This document shows, one piece after another, positions 10,742 to 21,660 of a stretch of 54,738 nt of DNA (within the stretch, counting starts at the first letter, position 1; each line of letters opens with the position of its first letter). The notes beneath the pieces were generated by a model. It was not told the DNA's origin, made no database searches, and was given only the letters and a program-made list of their open reading frames with translations. Location of the stretch: NCBI GenBank assembly GCA_001661515.1, contig LUVW01000028.1:315921-370658 (forward strand), read 5' to 3'. The DNA comes from Capniomyces stellatus (Eukaryota > Kickxellomycota > Harpellomycetes > Harpellales > Legeriomycetaceae). Made by a program: the position numbers and the translations under genes.

Positions 10742-13700
10742 ATGAGCGAAGTAGGAATAGGAAACATAGTGCTGAATACAGTGGCAGTGTTTACAATAAT
10801 TCGGATATGTGTCCATGTGGCAAGACATTTTGAAAAGCTGAATTCCGAGTACAAAGAGGAGGGAAAAGGGGAAAAGGGGAGAAAGGAGGGAAAAGAAGAA
10901 AAAACGTTAGGAAAAGAGGAGCCGGATGAAAACAAAGACACGAAAATAGAAGAGGGCGAGGTGGCGAAGGGGGAGGAGGAGAAAAGCAGAGTACCGGAAC
11001 TGCTGCTTCGATGGAGCGAGGAGGAGCGAGAAGCTTATATTGAAGAAATGTCGGTATACCTGCTAAGCCAGTCAATATATCCGAAAATAAGAAAAAACGC
11101 AAACAAAGCACTGTTTACAACAGTAATGAGCAAAAAGAATTTGGAACAGTTGGTTAATGTTTGTAGACAGACCGAGGATGTTGAGAGACTGACGGCGGCA
11201 CTGTCAATATTATCATGTTTATCAGAAAAGAGTAAGATAAACCGACATGATTAACGGTCTAAATTTATATGCAGCTTACTTTTGCAATTTAATGAAAGTG
11301 AGGATTGTGATAAAAAGAGGGCGAAAATGTGGATTGGAGTTGATTAAAACAAGGATTAATTGAATGTGTTGTTCTGTATGCTGTGTTGTGTTGTGTTGGA
11401 TAGGGTCATATTGCAAAAAAATGGCCGAGGAGAGGATAATTCCAGTGCTATGCGAATTGATAAGGAAAAGCAAGGAGGATAATGTGCAGTACTTGGCATC
11501 AATAACATTAAGCAGCATAATGAACTACCGTAAGAAATAGAAATAATTAGTTTAATTATTGATGAAAAAGGGGAATAATAAATTGTAATTGAAGAGTTGT
11601 TTGGTGGAAAGGGTGAAGGGTGAAGGGGTACCACACCGTGGAAAAGCAGAAATAGAGCTAGTTGACTAACATTATTGGATGCTGCTGTGCTTGTTTGGTA
11701 CTCTCCAATAGCAACGACAAAAATGGCAAGAAAGTACGGACTAGAGGCGGTGAAGGCCGGGTTATTGGAGGGTGTTCACGAGGTACTTGGGGACTTTAGC
11801 AAGCGGCCATACGTGCTTGTGATAAACTTGATTAAAATGGTTCACAAATTATCGCTAGATGGTAAATTAAATTAGAAAGTCAATATATATATATAAATTA
11901 TAGTTTAAAGAGGAGTTTATTTACGAGTAAGCGTGGCTAGATAAATGTGATGATATCTTGTTTGCGAATACATGTGTGTGTTTATTGTAGGAGAATTTTG
12001 TGCAATGTTGCTGGATAAGGATATTTTGAAGGATATGTATGTTTTGTCAAAGGATTTTACATCAGATATTCCGACTCTTCGGCTGATATTGGAAGCGTTG
12101 GTTAGAATAGCCACGAATCCTACACAGAACAATGGTAAGTACGACTGGACCAAGAAAACAGAGCAATGATAGTGGTGGTTAAAGCAATAATGATGGCGAT
12201 TAAAGCAACAATGGTGGTGGTTAAAATAATAAAGGTGGTGATTAAATAATGGCATTTTTTTTTTAGTTGAGGAAAGTAAAAAAGAAAAGTTCCAAGTGCT
12301 TGTTGATATGGGAATCGTGAATTATCTGAGTTCATTGTTGTATAGAGGTAAGATGTCAATGCAGATGTGTATAAATCTGCAAAATTATAAGTATACAAAT
12401 ATGCAAAGTTATAGATCTGTGAACGTGTAAATGTAGAGGATCAAGGGATATTGTCGTGGTCGATTGGGATGATTCACGAGTTGGTATTAAAGGATGTGGG
12501 TAGAGCAGAGTTTAAAAAAGTAAAGGGGTTTGTGAAGCTCGTTGGGCAGCACTTGGTGATAAACAAGTCGGCATATGCTAACCAGTTGATATTGAGGATA
12601 TACTGGTACTTGCTGGTAGACAAGACAGACTCGGCAGAGTTTACAGAGGAACTGGTGGAGACCAATATTATGCAGAGAATATTGGGGTTGTTTTCATATA
12701 AGGATTACGAGACGTGTTATTGGGTGTTGACATTGATGTCATTGATATCAGCAAATGGTAAGATATTGGAAATAACAAAAGTTTAAATGGGAATGTATTT
12801 AGATTAACAAATAAATGGGTGAAAATGTGATGTAGTCAGATCGCATGGGTGGATTATGAGCAGTTCGATATTTGTTATGGGGGAGGACTACATAGACCAG
12901 GAGAACAAGAACTTTAGCGTTCAGATGTGTCAAGCAATGTCAGTGATTATCCTGAATCTGTTCAACTCGAGTAAGTAGATAATCGTATAAACATACATAT
13001 AAAGAAAAAGGAGGGGGGGTGTCAAATATGAAAGGATTTACGATAGTAGTTTTGGTGTCAAATATGAAATGGAGTAATTGTTGTGAAAGAAATGATAATA
13101 TAAAAAAGAACGATGATAATAAAAAGAAAAAAAAAACAATGATTGAGAAAAAATAAATGTGAGGATGAATTAAATGAATGGAATAGAAGCAGTGGGGAAA
13201 AAAGTGGGAAAAGATAAAAAGGTGGAAGTAGTGTTTAGAAAGTTGGTGAAGGTAGGGATGGCGGAGATAGTGATGAATCTGGTGATAGGGATAGTGGGGC
13301 TGTGTTCAAGTGATTCGGAAGTGGTAAAGGTGTACTTGACAGAGGAAGTAAAGAAGTGGATATTTGATATTCTAAACAACAAAGAGTACGAGAGGTTACT
13401 TCCACAAGCGGCAAAAGCAATTGAAACATTGGTGTATTTTGGCAAGTGAAAAAAGATACAAGAATAATAGAATAATATCAATTGTATAGTATAGTATAAA
13501 ATATAATATAAAATACTATAAAATAATATAAAGTAATATAATATAATATAATAGACGAGTTGGAGATTGAATTGGTGGAGAAAAAGTGTATTAGGCCATT
13601 TTTAAGAGAGTTTTTAGAAGAGACGGAAAAGTTGATTAGGGAGACGGTGAAGGATATGGATAATTATGACTTGGCGATGGGACATAATAGTTCAGTAAGA

Positions 13701-14840
13701 GAGTTTGCCGACATGCCAAGAAAGTTGACAACAACAATATCGAATTATATGGGCAGATTGGAGACGTTGTCGATAATAAAGAGCATTGATGTAAAGACAA
13801 GAAGAGCGAGACAAATAAGCGGAGTGGATGTGGGGAAGGTAGGGGAGTGGAACGTGATTGAAAAGAGGATTCTGGATTTGGCGGCAGTAGTGATGGGGAT
13901 TCTGACACTCAAGTACATATCGTATAACAAGGCAAAGGACAGAGGAATAAAAGTGATGGGGGAGGCAAAAAGAAGGCTGGAGGGATGTATCAACAGCGAA
14001 GGGAATGTAAGACGAAAAGAAAGCAGCCAAGATGAAGAGGAAGAAGAGGAAGAAGAAGGAATAGATAATGAAGAAGAAGAGGTGTTGATTGAGAAAGCAG
14101 GAGGAATATTCAAAAAAATAATATATTTGATCGAGTCGAACGAGTATAAAACAGTGTTTCAGAGAAAGAAAAGAAAAGAAAGAGGAAGTAAGGGGCGAAA
14201 TAGTAAACGAATAGGCGAGGAGATAAACAAAATGGCCAAACCAAACCCAATCATTAATGTGAAGGCAAAAGTAAAGGCAAAAGTAAAGGCAGGCGACTTG
14301 GGAGAAATATCCGATTCAGACAGCCAAGTTGAGCCAATTGAAAAGATGTTTGTAGGTGAAAAGCGGCTGGTGAAGGCAAAACAAGAGGCAAATTTTGGAA
14401 CCTCAGAATCAGAATCAGCAACGGCTGTGAATGAGACCAGTGAGTGGCTAAAGAGTCTACAGCTGACAATTGAGGTGTCGCTGTACCACATGATAGTGAT
14501 GACTATGGCCAATCTGATTGAAGAGGACAGCGTCGATTTGTTCCAGCCAGTTGTCGATCTGGCATTGGTGCAGAGTAGAAGCCCGTTTGTTTCAGCGGGA
14601 CTGGAGCTGGTGATGCTGGAGAAGGTGCCAATTGACCAGATTTTTGTGGAGAGCCAGAGACAACAAGTGGTAAATCTTTGCGTCGAGTATGCTCGATTCA
14701 ACTATAAACTCTACCCAGTAGCAACCCCAAACTTACCCAGACAAATCACAAATTTACCCAGTCAAATCCCCAGTCAAATCCCCAGTCAAATCCCCAGTCA
14801 AGTGTTGGAAGAAAATGAAAATGAAAATAAAGATAAGGAC

Positions 14841-14877
<37 letters not shown>

Positions 14878-16394
14878 ATGGGTACTTCAACTATGATAGC
14901 AATCTGAGTCTCAAAACGGGATATACTAGGGACAGCGGCGATCAGAGAATGAACAATCAGTTCAAGAACCGGTCAGTGGTAATCAGTCACTTGGTGGATC
15001 AGGCAGTTTCACACTGTGTTGGGGTAGTGACTTGTAAGCAGGACCTGCAGGACGTGGGGCTGTACCTGTACTCACGCGAGATCTGCGCGTTGATGGCCGA
15101 AGCAATTCTGCTGCGGCTGACAGAACCAAGCACCAACGTGCCAGAAGTTGAGGCGATCCACGCGATGAGCGGGTGGGCTGTTGAGCCAAGCCGGTTTGTG
15201 TCAAACAGCCGTCACGTAAACGCGTCTTTAGTTGTTGCTGGTCAAACAATGGTGTTCAATCCAACACACGAGTTTGTCACTGTCACGTCCAAATTTTCTG
15301 CTAATGACGCGTGTGTTTCGCGTTCAAACAACTGTTCACGCCGCGTGTCGTACTCAGTGATGCTGTTGACCAGCGGGTTGATGCAGATTGGCTTTGCTAG
15401 CGACCACAGCGTGCAGTACCCCGTGTGCGGCAAGGGTGTTGGTGACGATTTCGAGTCTGTTGCCATTGATGGGTTCCGTAGGTGTCGCTGGTTTGGCGTT
15501 TCTACATTCAACGAGTTTGGGTCTTATTGGCGGGCGGGCGATGTGGTCACGTGCACTGTTGATCTTGACACCAACTGCTTTGAGTTCATGGTTAATGGCC
15601 GGCCACTTGGTGTTGCTTTTGGACCTGCTCTCCAGTCCAGCCCCAGTCCCTGCATTGCTCAGTTTGGCCAAATTCCCGCAAACAGGTCCTGGTACCCAGC
15701 CGTTTCCCTATCTCTCAACCAGTCTCTGGTATTTCTGCCCACCACTCACCAGTACCCCACCGCCTCCCCACTTTCTACCCGGTCTGTCCCCCTGGCACCT
15801 GGCGACTCTGTCTACGCCGCAAATCCCCACCCTACAATTCCCTTTGACCTGGTTCAGTCCTTTTCCTCCTTAAACTCAATTCGCTTTTCCTACATCCCCA
15901 CTTCTTACCCACATTCTCCCTCTTCAGTAATTAACTGTCCCTTTATTTACTCTCGAGTCCCTTACTCCAACGACATTATTTCTCTCGTCTACTTGCCCTC
16001 TGCCTCCCTTGCCTCCCACTGCTCCTGGTTCTTTGTTGTTCTTGCCGATTATCCTTCCAACAATCAGCTACGCATTTTCAACTCTGTCAACCTGGCCCTC
16101 CAGTGCCGTCTTTCTGCCCCTTACGGCAATCTCTCCACTCTGCCGTTCAGACAGGTTTACTCCATTAACTGCCATTCTGTTGGTCCAAACTGGCTCACTT
16201 TTGCATTTGATGTTGACTCCAACCGCTTGGTTTTGGCCTCTGCCAATTGCCCCTGCTTGGTTGATGCGTCTCTGTTTTTTGATTCCGAGAAGCTTCTTGG
16301 TTCCCACACCCAGCCGTCCCCTACCAATTACCACCCCGATATCTTTTGTATCTGGTCTGCATTCAACGTTTACAACTTTCAGTGCCGTTATTAG
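10742..16394 (+). CDS. ARM-repeat and SPRY-domain protein, RSPRY1-like (9 exons)
   Basis: Exons: 10742-11231, 11404-11529, 11712-11861, 11991-12134, 12267-12347, 12437-12757, 12836-12970, 13187-13441 and 13555-16394, about 1513 residues. All eight introns are phase 1; the eighth needs a GC donor (GGCAAGT). Residues 6-26 form a hydrophobic segment (membrane anchor or signal), followed by a Lys/Glu-rich linker. Residues about 90-570 are leucine-rich helices typical of armadillo repeats (LTAALSILSCLSE, VQYLASITLSSIMNY). An acidic run lies near nt 14030-14085, with short QIPS and GE repeats near 14760-14876. A SPRY domain spans about residues 1130-1300 (GKGVGDDFESVAIDGFRR, CFEFMVNGRPLGVAFG). The last 200 residues look like a second beta-rich domain. 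N-terminal segment plus helical repeats plus SPRY recalls animal RSPRY1, but I see no RING finger. Function unknown; SPRY domains bind proteins, often E3-ligase targets. Confidence 0.8.
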
Positions 16395-16434
16395 CCAATT
16401 GCTTTAATTTCTTTCAATTTCTTTATTTATAGTA

Positions 16435-16472
<38 letters not shown>

Positions 16473-16561
16473 CCTTAATACTAATAGAATATAATAGTAC
16501 ACTTTTTCTCTTCTCTCCTCCTTTCTATCCCATCTTCAGCACTCCTCGAGGAAGGTTTAAA
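16395..16561. repeat. (AAT)n microsatellite in convergent intergenic spacer
   Basis: About 12 uninterrupted ATA/AAT triplets at about 16436-16470, in the short spacer between the stop codons of two convergent genes. Otherwise T/C-rich. Confidence 0.9.
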
Positions 16562-18085
16562 TCAGAAAGAACTGTTGTTTTTGAGGTCGTTGCCAACCAT
16601 CTTGTAAAAGCTTCTCAACTCATCAGCTTTCCTGGTTTCAACCTCAGAAGGCGTAATTGGCACCATAGCAACGCTTTCTGTCATCCAATCCTGTTTACTG
16701 AAATGAACTGCCTCATCGATTTCGTTACGTTTAATGCTGGTTAGCGACTCGCTGCTATCCGCAGTCCAAGCATGCATTGGGACATCAATGTAATCATTCC
16801 CCATTACATGTTCGTTTGCCCACTTGGAAATCGTTGTACCGACTACAGCAGCTTGCTTTTTGCAACGGTTGATGGATTTCTGTCCATCAATGTTTGTACA
16901 GTCTCCGATTGCAAAAATCTTCTTGTGCCCAATAATCTGCAAGTACCTGTTGGTTTTAATAAACCCGTTTGACTCCTCAACCGACTTTGCAAACCGCTTT
17001 TCGCTATGGAGCAAATAATCTGAGTTTCCAACTGGCCCCGTGCAGTTGATCTGAACATCGCTGAATATCATTCTTCCAGACTTGGTCTCTATCCATCTAC
17101 CCTTTGGTGGGAAACCAAAGTTTATTCCGTTAGAGATGTTGGCATAGTCATCCAGCACCATTTCTATCCCGTCATTTGCCAGCTTTTCGGTAATCTTTTT
17201 GCGGTACTTTTCAGAGTATGAATCGTCCAACAAGTACTTTTTGTCGTGAATCAACGTGATTTGCTTTCCATTTGCCTCCTTTCTTATTCTCATTGCAAAC
17301 TCAACTCCCGTCAACCCCCCGCCAATTATCACAATTGTCTTCGCCTTGAATATCGCCTGGAAGAAGCTTATCATTCCGTCCAACACAGTCTTGTCATCAG
17401 ATCCCTCAAAGCAACATGGCGCTGGGTACTTTGCCCCGCTAGCCACCACCAGCACATCATAATGGATGGCCTTCCCATCCTCCGTCTCAACATACCCTGG
17501 GAACACCTCTTTTGCCTTCCCCTTAATCACCTTGTTATGCGAGTACTTGAACACCTTTTTTTGCGGAACCAACAAGTGGTTTGCCAACGTAGTGTCCAAA
17601 ACCGCACTGTACGCTCCCGTCTTGTAAAACAAACTCTCCCTAGGCTCAATTATCGTTATCTTCACCTTTGACCTTGCATGCTTTTCCAAAAACCCACTTA
17701 ACGCCAACCCCGCCTCACTACACCCTATTATCAACACATTCAACGCAATAGCTGACGTATTCTCACTCACATTTGACCCTCCAGACCGTTGACTCGCCTT
17801 GTACCCAACCGAATACAAACTCTTGGTGTCTCCCATTAGCGACAACGTGTCGTCATTGTTTGACGACTTGTCCTTTCCAAACCCAAACAGCTTGCCAATC
17901 TTGTTTCTCTTCTTGGTCTTTGACCCAAAAATGCTATCGTCGTCGTTCCTCCCCATGGTTCCCAACGTTCTCATTGACTCGTCTGATGCTCTTGGTCTTG
18001 CTACCGGCTTTGGTGGTGGCGCGCACTGGTCATCATACTTTCGCACTGGTTTTGGTGCTGGTGCACACTGCTCGTCAAATTTCAT
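16562..18085 (-). CDS. FSP1/AIFM2-like FAD-dependent NAD(P)H oxidoreductase
   Basis: Single exon, 507 residues, ATG at 18085. About 110 N-terminal residues are polar and contain a repeated QCAPxPKPV motif (residues 6-13 and 20-28). The pyridine nucleotide-disulfide oxidoreductase fold follows. The first dinucleotide-binding motif is LIIGCSEAG (118-126), where the usual GxGxxG/A is degenerate. The NAD(P)H motif IVIIGGGLTGVEFA (251-264) is intact, and the second FAD motif IFAIGDCTN is near residue 400. Family members (human AIFM2/FSP1, yeast Aif1, fungal AMID-like proteins) reduce quinones with NAD(P)H and act in redox defence or cell death. The long polar N-terminus is unlike human FSP1, whose N-terminus carries a myristoylation site. 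Converges on the ARM/SPRY gene. Confident family call, uncertain biological role. Confidence 0.85.
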   Translation of the reverse strand: MKFDEQCAPAPKPVRKYDDQCAPPPKPVARPRASDESMRTLGTMGRNDDDSIFGSKTKKRNKIGKLFGFGKDKSSNNDDTLSLMGDTKSLYSVGYKASQRSGGSNVSENTSAIALNVLIIGCSEAGLALSGFLEKHARSKVKITIIEPRESLFYKTGAYSAVLDTTLANHLLVPQKKVFKYSHNKVIKGKAKEVFPGYVETEDGKAIHYDVLVVASGAKYPAPCCFEGSDDKTVLDGMISFFQAIFKAKTIVIIGGGLTGVEFAMRIRKEANGKQITLIHDKKYLLDDSYSEKYRKKITEKLANDGIEMVLDDYANISNGINFGFPPKGRWIETKSGRMIFSDVQINCTGPVGNSDYLLHSEKRFAKSVEESNGFIKTNRYLQIIGHKKIFAIGDCTNIDGQKSINRCKKQAAVVGTTISKWANEHVMGNDYIDVPMHAWTADSSESLTSIKRNEIDEAVHFSKQDWMTESVAMVPITPSEVETRKADELRSFYKMVGNDLKNNSSF

Positions 18086-19725
18086 TTTAAACGATTGTTT
18101 TTCTTCCCTTTTTTTTCTTGCTTTTTTTTTTTTTGTTGCTCACCACTGCTATTTAGTAACTTGTGTTTGTTGCTCTTTCCTTATAAATATCACTTATTTC
18201 TGAGTATATAAATATATATCCCTGTCTAGATGCGACTTATATCTATATTACATATACTTCCTTTTTTTTCAATTCAAAACTAAAAGAAAAAGAAAAAGTG
18301 TTGCTACTTGCAATCAATTGAACTAGAGCTTCCCTTATTATTTCTTATTTAAAACTGCATGAGAGCCAATTTAAGCATTAAATTAATTAAATTACATAAA
18401 TTAATATTCAATATTGACGAAAAACTTGAAAATAAATGGCAATTTTTTATTGCCTTTGGTTTGAGATCAAGTTAACAATTTTCTTATTTTTTTTTTTTTT
18501 GGTAACTTAATCTAATATTTTTTTATTTACTTGATTTGATCTTGCGACAAATACAAACTCGTTTTTTTTATTTCAACACTTTGTTTTATGTACATTTAGG
18601 AAAGCTCAATTAAAGATGGGCCTGTTGTGCATAATATCCTAGCCTTTTAAGTTTTAACACTACCATCATATTTAATACAACCACAAACAAAATTTTGGGA
18701 TTAAAGGGCTTATCTGTCCTATTCCCATTATCATTTAGACTTTCCAAGTTGAAAGTTTTAACGCTTCAATTGTTTATTTCATTTTGATCTCCATATTGGC
18801 TGGAACACAACCAATTTAGGTATAATTGTAAGAAAGTTATGTTAGCTTCCGTCAAGTTATATTAACACTCCAAAGCAAAATACAATTTTACTTTCCATAC
18901 ACTTCCTCTATTATTCAGTAATTCATCCATTCAGCTCAAACCCAAAAGAATATCTTAATCCAACAAAATAATATTACTTGTGTAATAGCATAAACATTTC
19001 CTCGATTCCACACCCACTTATTATACGATTTACTAGTTGCTTACCAATTACCAAACTTGCATAACAAACAACAAACAATAAAAAGCTCATTCATTCAATA
19101 ATCTAGTCCTATACCTTCAAGTTTAAAAAAACTTTTTTTGCTCTATACAACCCGCTTTGGAGGTGTTTTTTTACTCCGCCTCTTGAAACTAATGCATCTG
19201 AATTAGTATTACATTAATACTATTTAGCTATATTGTGGTTATAATCGCAAACTTCAAAAATACTAAAAATGGGGTCCCACTAAAATTCCCAACTATTTTG
19301 TTACTATTGTTGATTTGCCAACAAAAAACCATAAAGCCATTGGAACTAAACATCGAATTACAACCAATTTCCGTTTTGTATCTTTGCCACGTCAATATGA
19401 TAATCAATTTTAGCCGAGTATCACGATCGCCAAATGCAAGCAATATAAATATCTTAAACACTGAAAACTCAACTTTCAAATGCTACAAATACTAGTACTC
19501 AAACACAACTATTTAACTCTGAAAGATTAGAATCAAACTTTCCCAAGACCATCAATAATTGATATAAGTCAATATGCTCTTCCAAATATAAAAAAACTGA
19601 CACAATGACACTGAATGAAATTCAAAAACTAACCGTGCCGGCAAACTGAATTACACCTAAAACCCAACTGTAAAGTTAAATTGTGCATTAAATCGTCCAA
19701 TAATGACATCCGACAAAAGCATATA

Positions 19726-20626
19726 CCCAACTATTGTGATATTAATGATGTTACAGCTTCACTACTTGACTTAAATATTACTATATATAACATGACTAAA
19801 CCAATACCCAGCAGTAATATCCAGTGGTGCATCCACATATACATGGTGCCAGCTTACATCAGCATAACATATTCGGTTTGCAAACACCGTTATCAGCTGC
19901 ATTTATGTTACAATGGCTGGGCCCAGTCAAAAATAGCCAAACATCGGAGTATAATGGTGCTGGCAGACCACCACATATATTATTTCAATATTATTTCAAT
20001 TTCAATATCAATATCAATATCAATTTCAATATCAATATCAATATCAATATTAGTCATTGGGATAAAACAGGTATATCAGGTTTTGTCAAAGCAATCCGCA
20101 GTAAATACAAGGCTCCAAGTTAATAGCCTAAATATTCCCTCAACTAGAAATAAACTACACGCCGTTGGGTCGCAAACCGACCGTAGTTGAAAAATAATTG
20201 AAACTGCGTTGTTGATTGGTTTCCGTAATCAGCAACCAAAACCAGACCTTGGTCTTGGTAAATAACAAAACTCATTTACCAGTTTTCAAAAAGTTGGAAA
20301 CTGGAAACTGGAAATTGAAAAGTGGAATAGTAAAGGCGAAAATTGAAAAAGTGAAAATTGAAAAAGTGAAAATTTGATATGGGACATTATTGGCGGAAAA
20401 AAATTTCATGTTTGAAATTCAAAGTAACTAAAACAAATCCAAATCCAAATCCAAAATAATTTAATCAAAATATATCAACCAAAAAGTAGCAAGTTCCACA
20501 GATTCAGAAGCAAAAAGAAGCATTTCAGTTCAGTGCTCGCGAATACTGGACTAACAAACACACAAGACCAATACACCAGAAAATACACGGACTAATATAC
20601 GGAATAATAAACGAACAAAACAGAAA
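19726..20626 (+). repeat. Direct duplication, copy 1 (901 bp)
   Basis: Runs from CCCAACTATTG to ACGAACAAAACAGAAA and is followed directly by the single N at 20627. By eye it is identical to 20628-21535 except within the ATCAAT microsatellite (about 19983-20051), where it is 7 bases shorter. Both outer edges coincide exactly with the N junction, as expected if two contigs share an end. Confidence 0.95.
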
Positions 20627-20627
20627 N
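20627..20627. other. Single N: assembly gap or contig join
   Basis: The only ambiguous base in the window, placed exactly between the two copies of the 0.9 kb duplication. Some assemblers write a single N for a negative (overlapping) gap between contigs. Confidence 0.95.
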
Positions 20628-21535
20628 CCCAACTATTGTGATATTAATGATGTTACAGCTTCACTACTTGACTTAAATATTACTATATATAACATGACTA
20701 AACCAATACCCAGCAGTAATATCCAGTGGTGCATCCACATATACATGGTGCCAGCTTACATCAGCATAACATATTCGGTTTGCAAACACCGTTATCAGCT
20801 GCATTTATGTTACAATGGCTGGGCCCAGTCAAAAATAGCCAAACATCGGAGTATAATGGTGCTGGCAGACCACCACATATATTATTTCAATATCAATTTC
20901 AATATCAATATCAATATCAATATCAATTTCAATATCAATATCAATATCAATATCAATATTAGTCATTGGGATAAAACAGGTATATCAGGTTTTGTCAAAG
21001 CAATCCGCAGTAAATACAAGGCTCCAAGTTAATAGCCTAAATATTCCCTCAACTAGAAATAAACTACACGCCGTTGGGTCGCAAACCGACCGTAGTTGAA
21101 AAATAATTGAAACTGCGTTGTTGATTGGTTTCCGTAATCAGCAACCAAAACCAGACCTTGGTCTTGGTAAATAACAAAACTCATTTACCAGTTTTCAAAA
21201 AGTTGGAAACTGGAAACTGGAAATTGAAAAGTGGAATAGTAAAGGCGAAAATTGAAAAAGTGAAAATTGAAAAAGTGAAAATTTGATATGGGACATTATT
21301 GGCGGAAAAAAATTTCATGTTTGAAATTCAAAGTAACTAAAACAAATCCAAATCCAAATCCAAAATAATTTAATCAAAATATATCAACCAAAAAGTAGCA
21401 AGTTCCACAGATTCAGAAGCAAAAAGAAGCATTTCAGTTCAGTGCTCGCGAATACTGGACTAACAAACACACAAGACCAATACACCAGAAAATACACGGA
21501 CTAATATACGGAATAATAAACGAACAAAACAGAAA
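20628..21535 (+). repeat. Direct duplication, copy 2 (908 bp)
   Basis: Second copy, continuing without a break into unique sequence upstream of URB1. The microsatellite at about 20883-20960 is longer than in copy 1. It carries the same A-rich tandem repeat (about 21244-21282, unit like AATTGAAAAAGTGAA) about 380 bases upstream of the URB1 start. Confidence 0.95.
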
Positions 21536-21660
21536 GCGAAATTCGACACTTGGAATTAGCAAATTGTGTAGGAATCCAGCATATTAAAAGCAGATACTAT
21601 TCGGAATCGCTTGGTCTGACAAGCCAAAGTAAGGAGAACACAGGTGAAAACAACATCGCA

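Larger units (their letters stand above)
18086..21660. other. Long AT-rich region without a confident gene
   Basis: 3.6 kb between the divergent FSP1-like and URB1 genes. 18086-19700 is AT-rich with long T runs and only short, low-quality open frames. 19726-21535 is a direct duplication split by one N. Inside each copy is an open frame of about 85-100 codons (from about 19820 and 20726) running into an ATCAAT microsatellite; it starts on no good ATG and shifts frame between copies, so I do not call it a gene. The part next to URB1 probably holds its promoter. Confidence 0.6.

Noticed and set aside
19681..20190. 169-codon open frame in duplication copy 1
   Set aside because: It starts on a TTG, contains an Ile/Ser microsatellite translation, and is interrupted in the other copy. 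No family similarity.
21550..21660. 37-codon N-terminal extension of URB1
   Set aside because: It would begin with TTG. The first ATG in the frame, at 21661, has a suitable context and starts a typical basic/acidic N-terminus.
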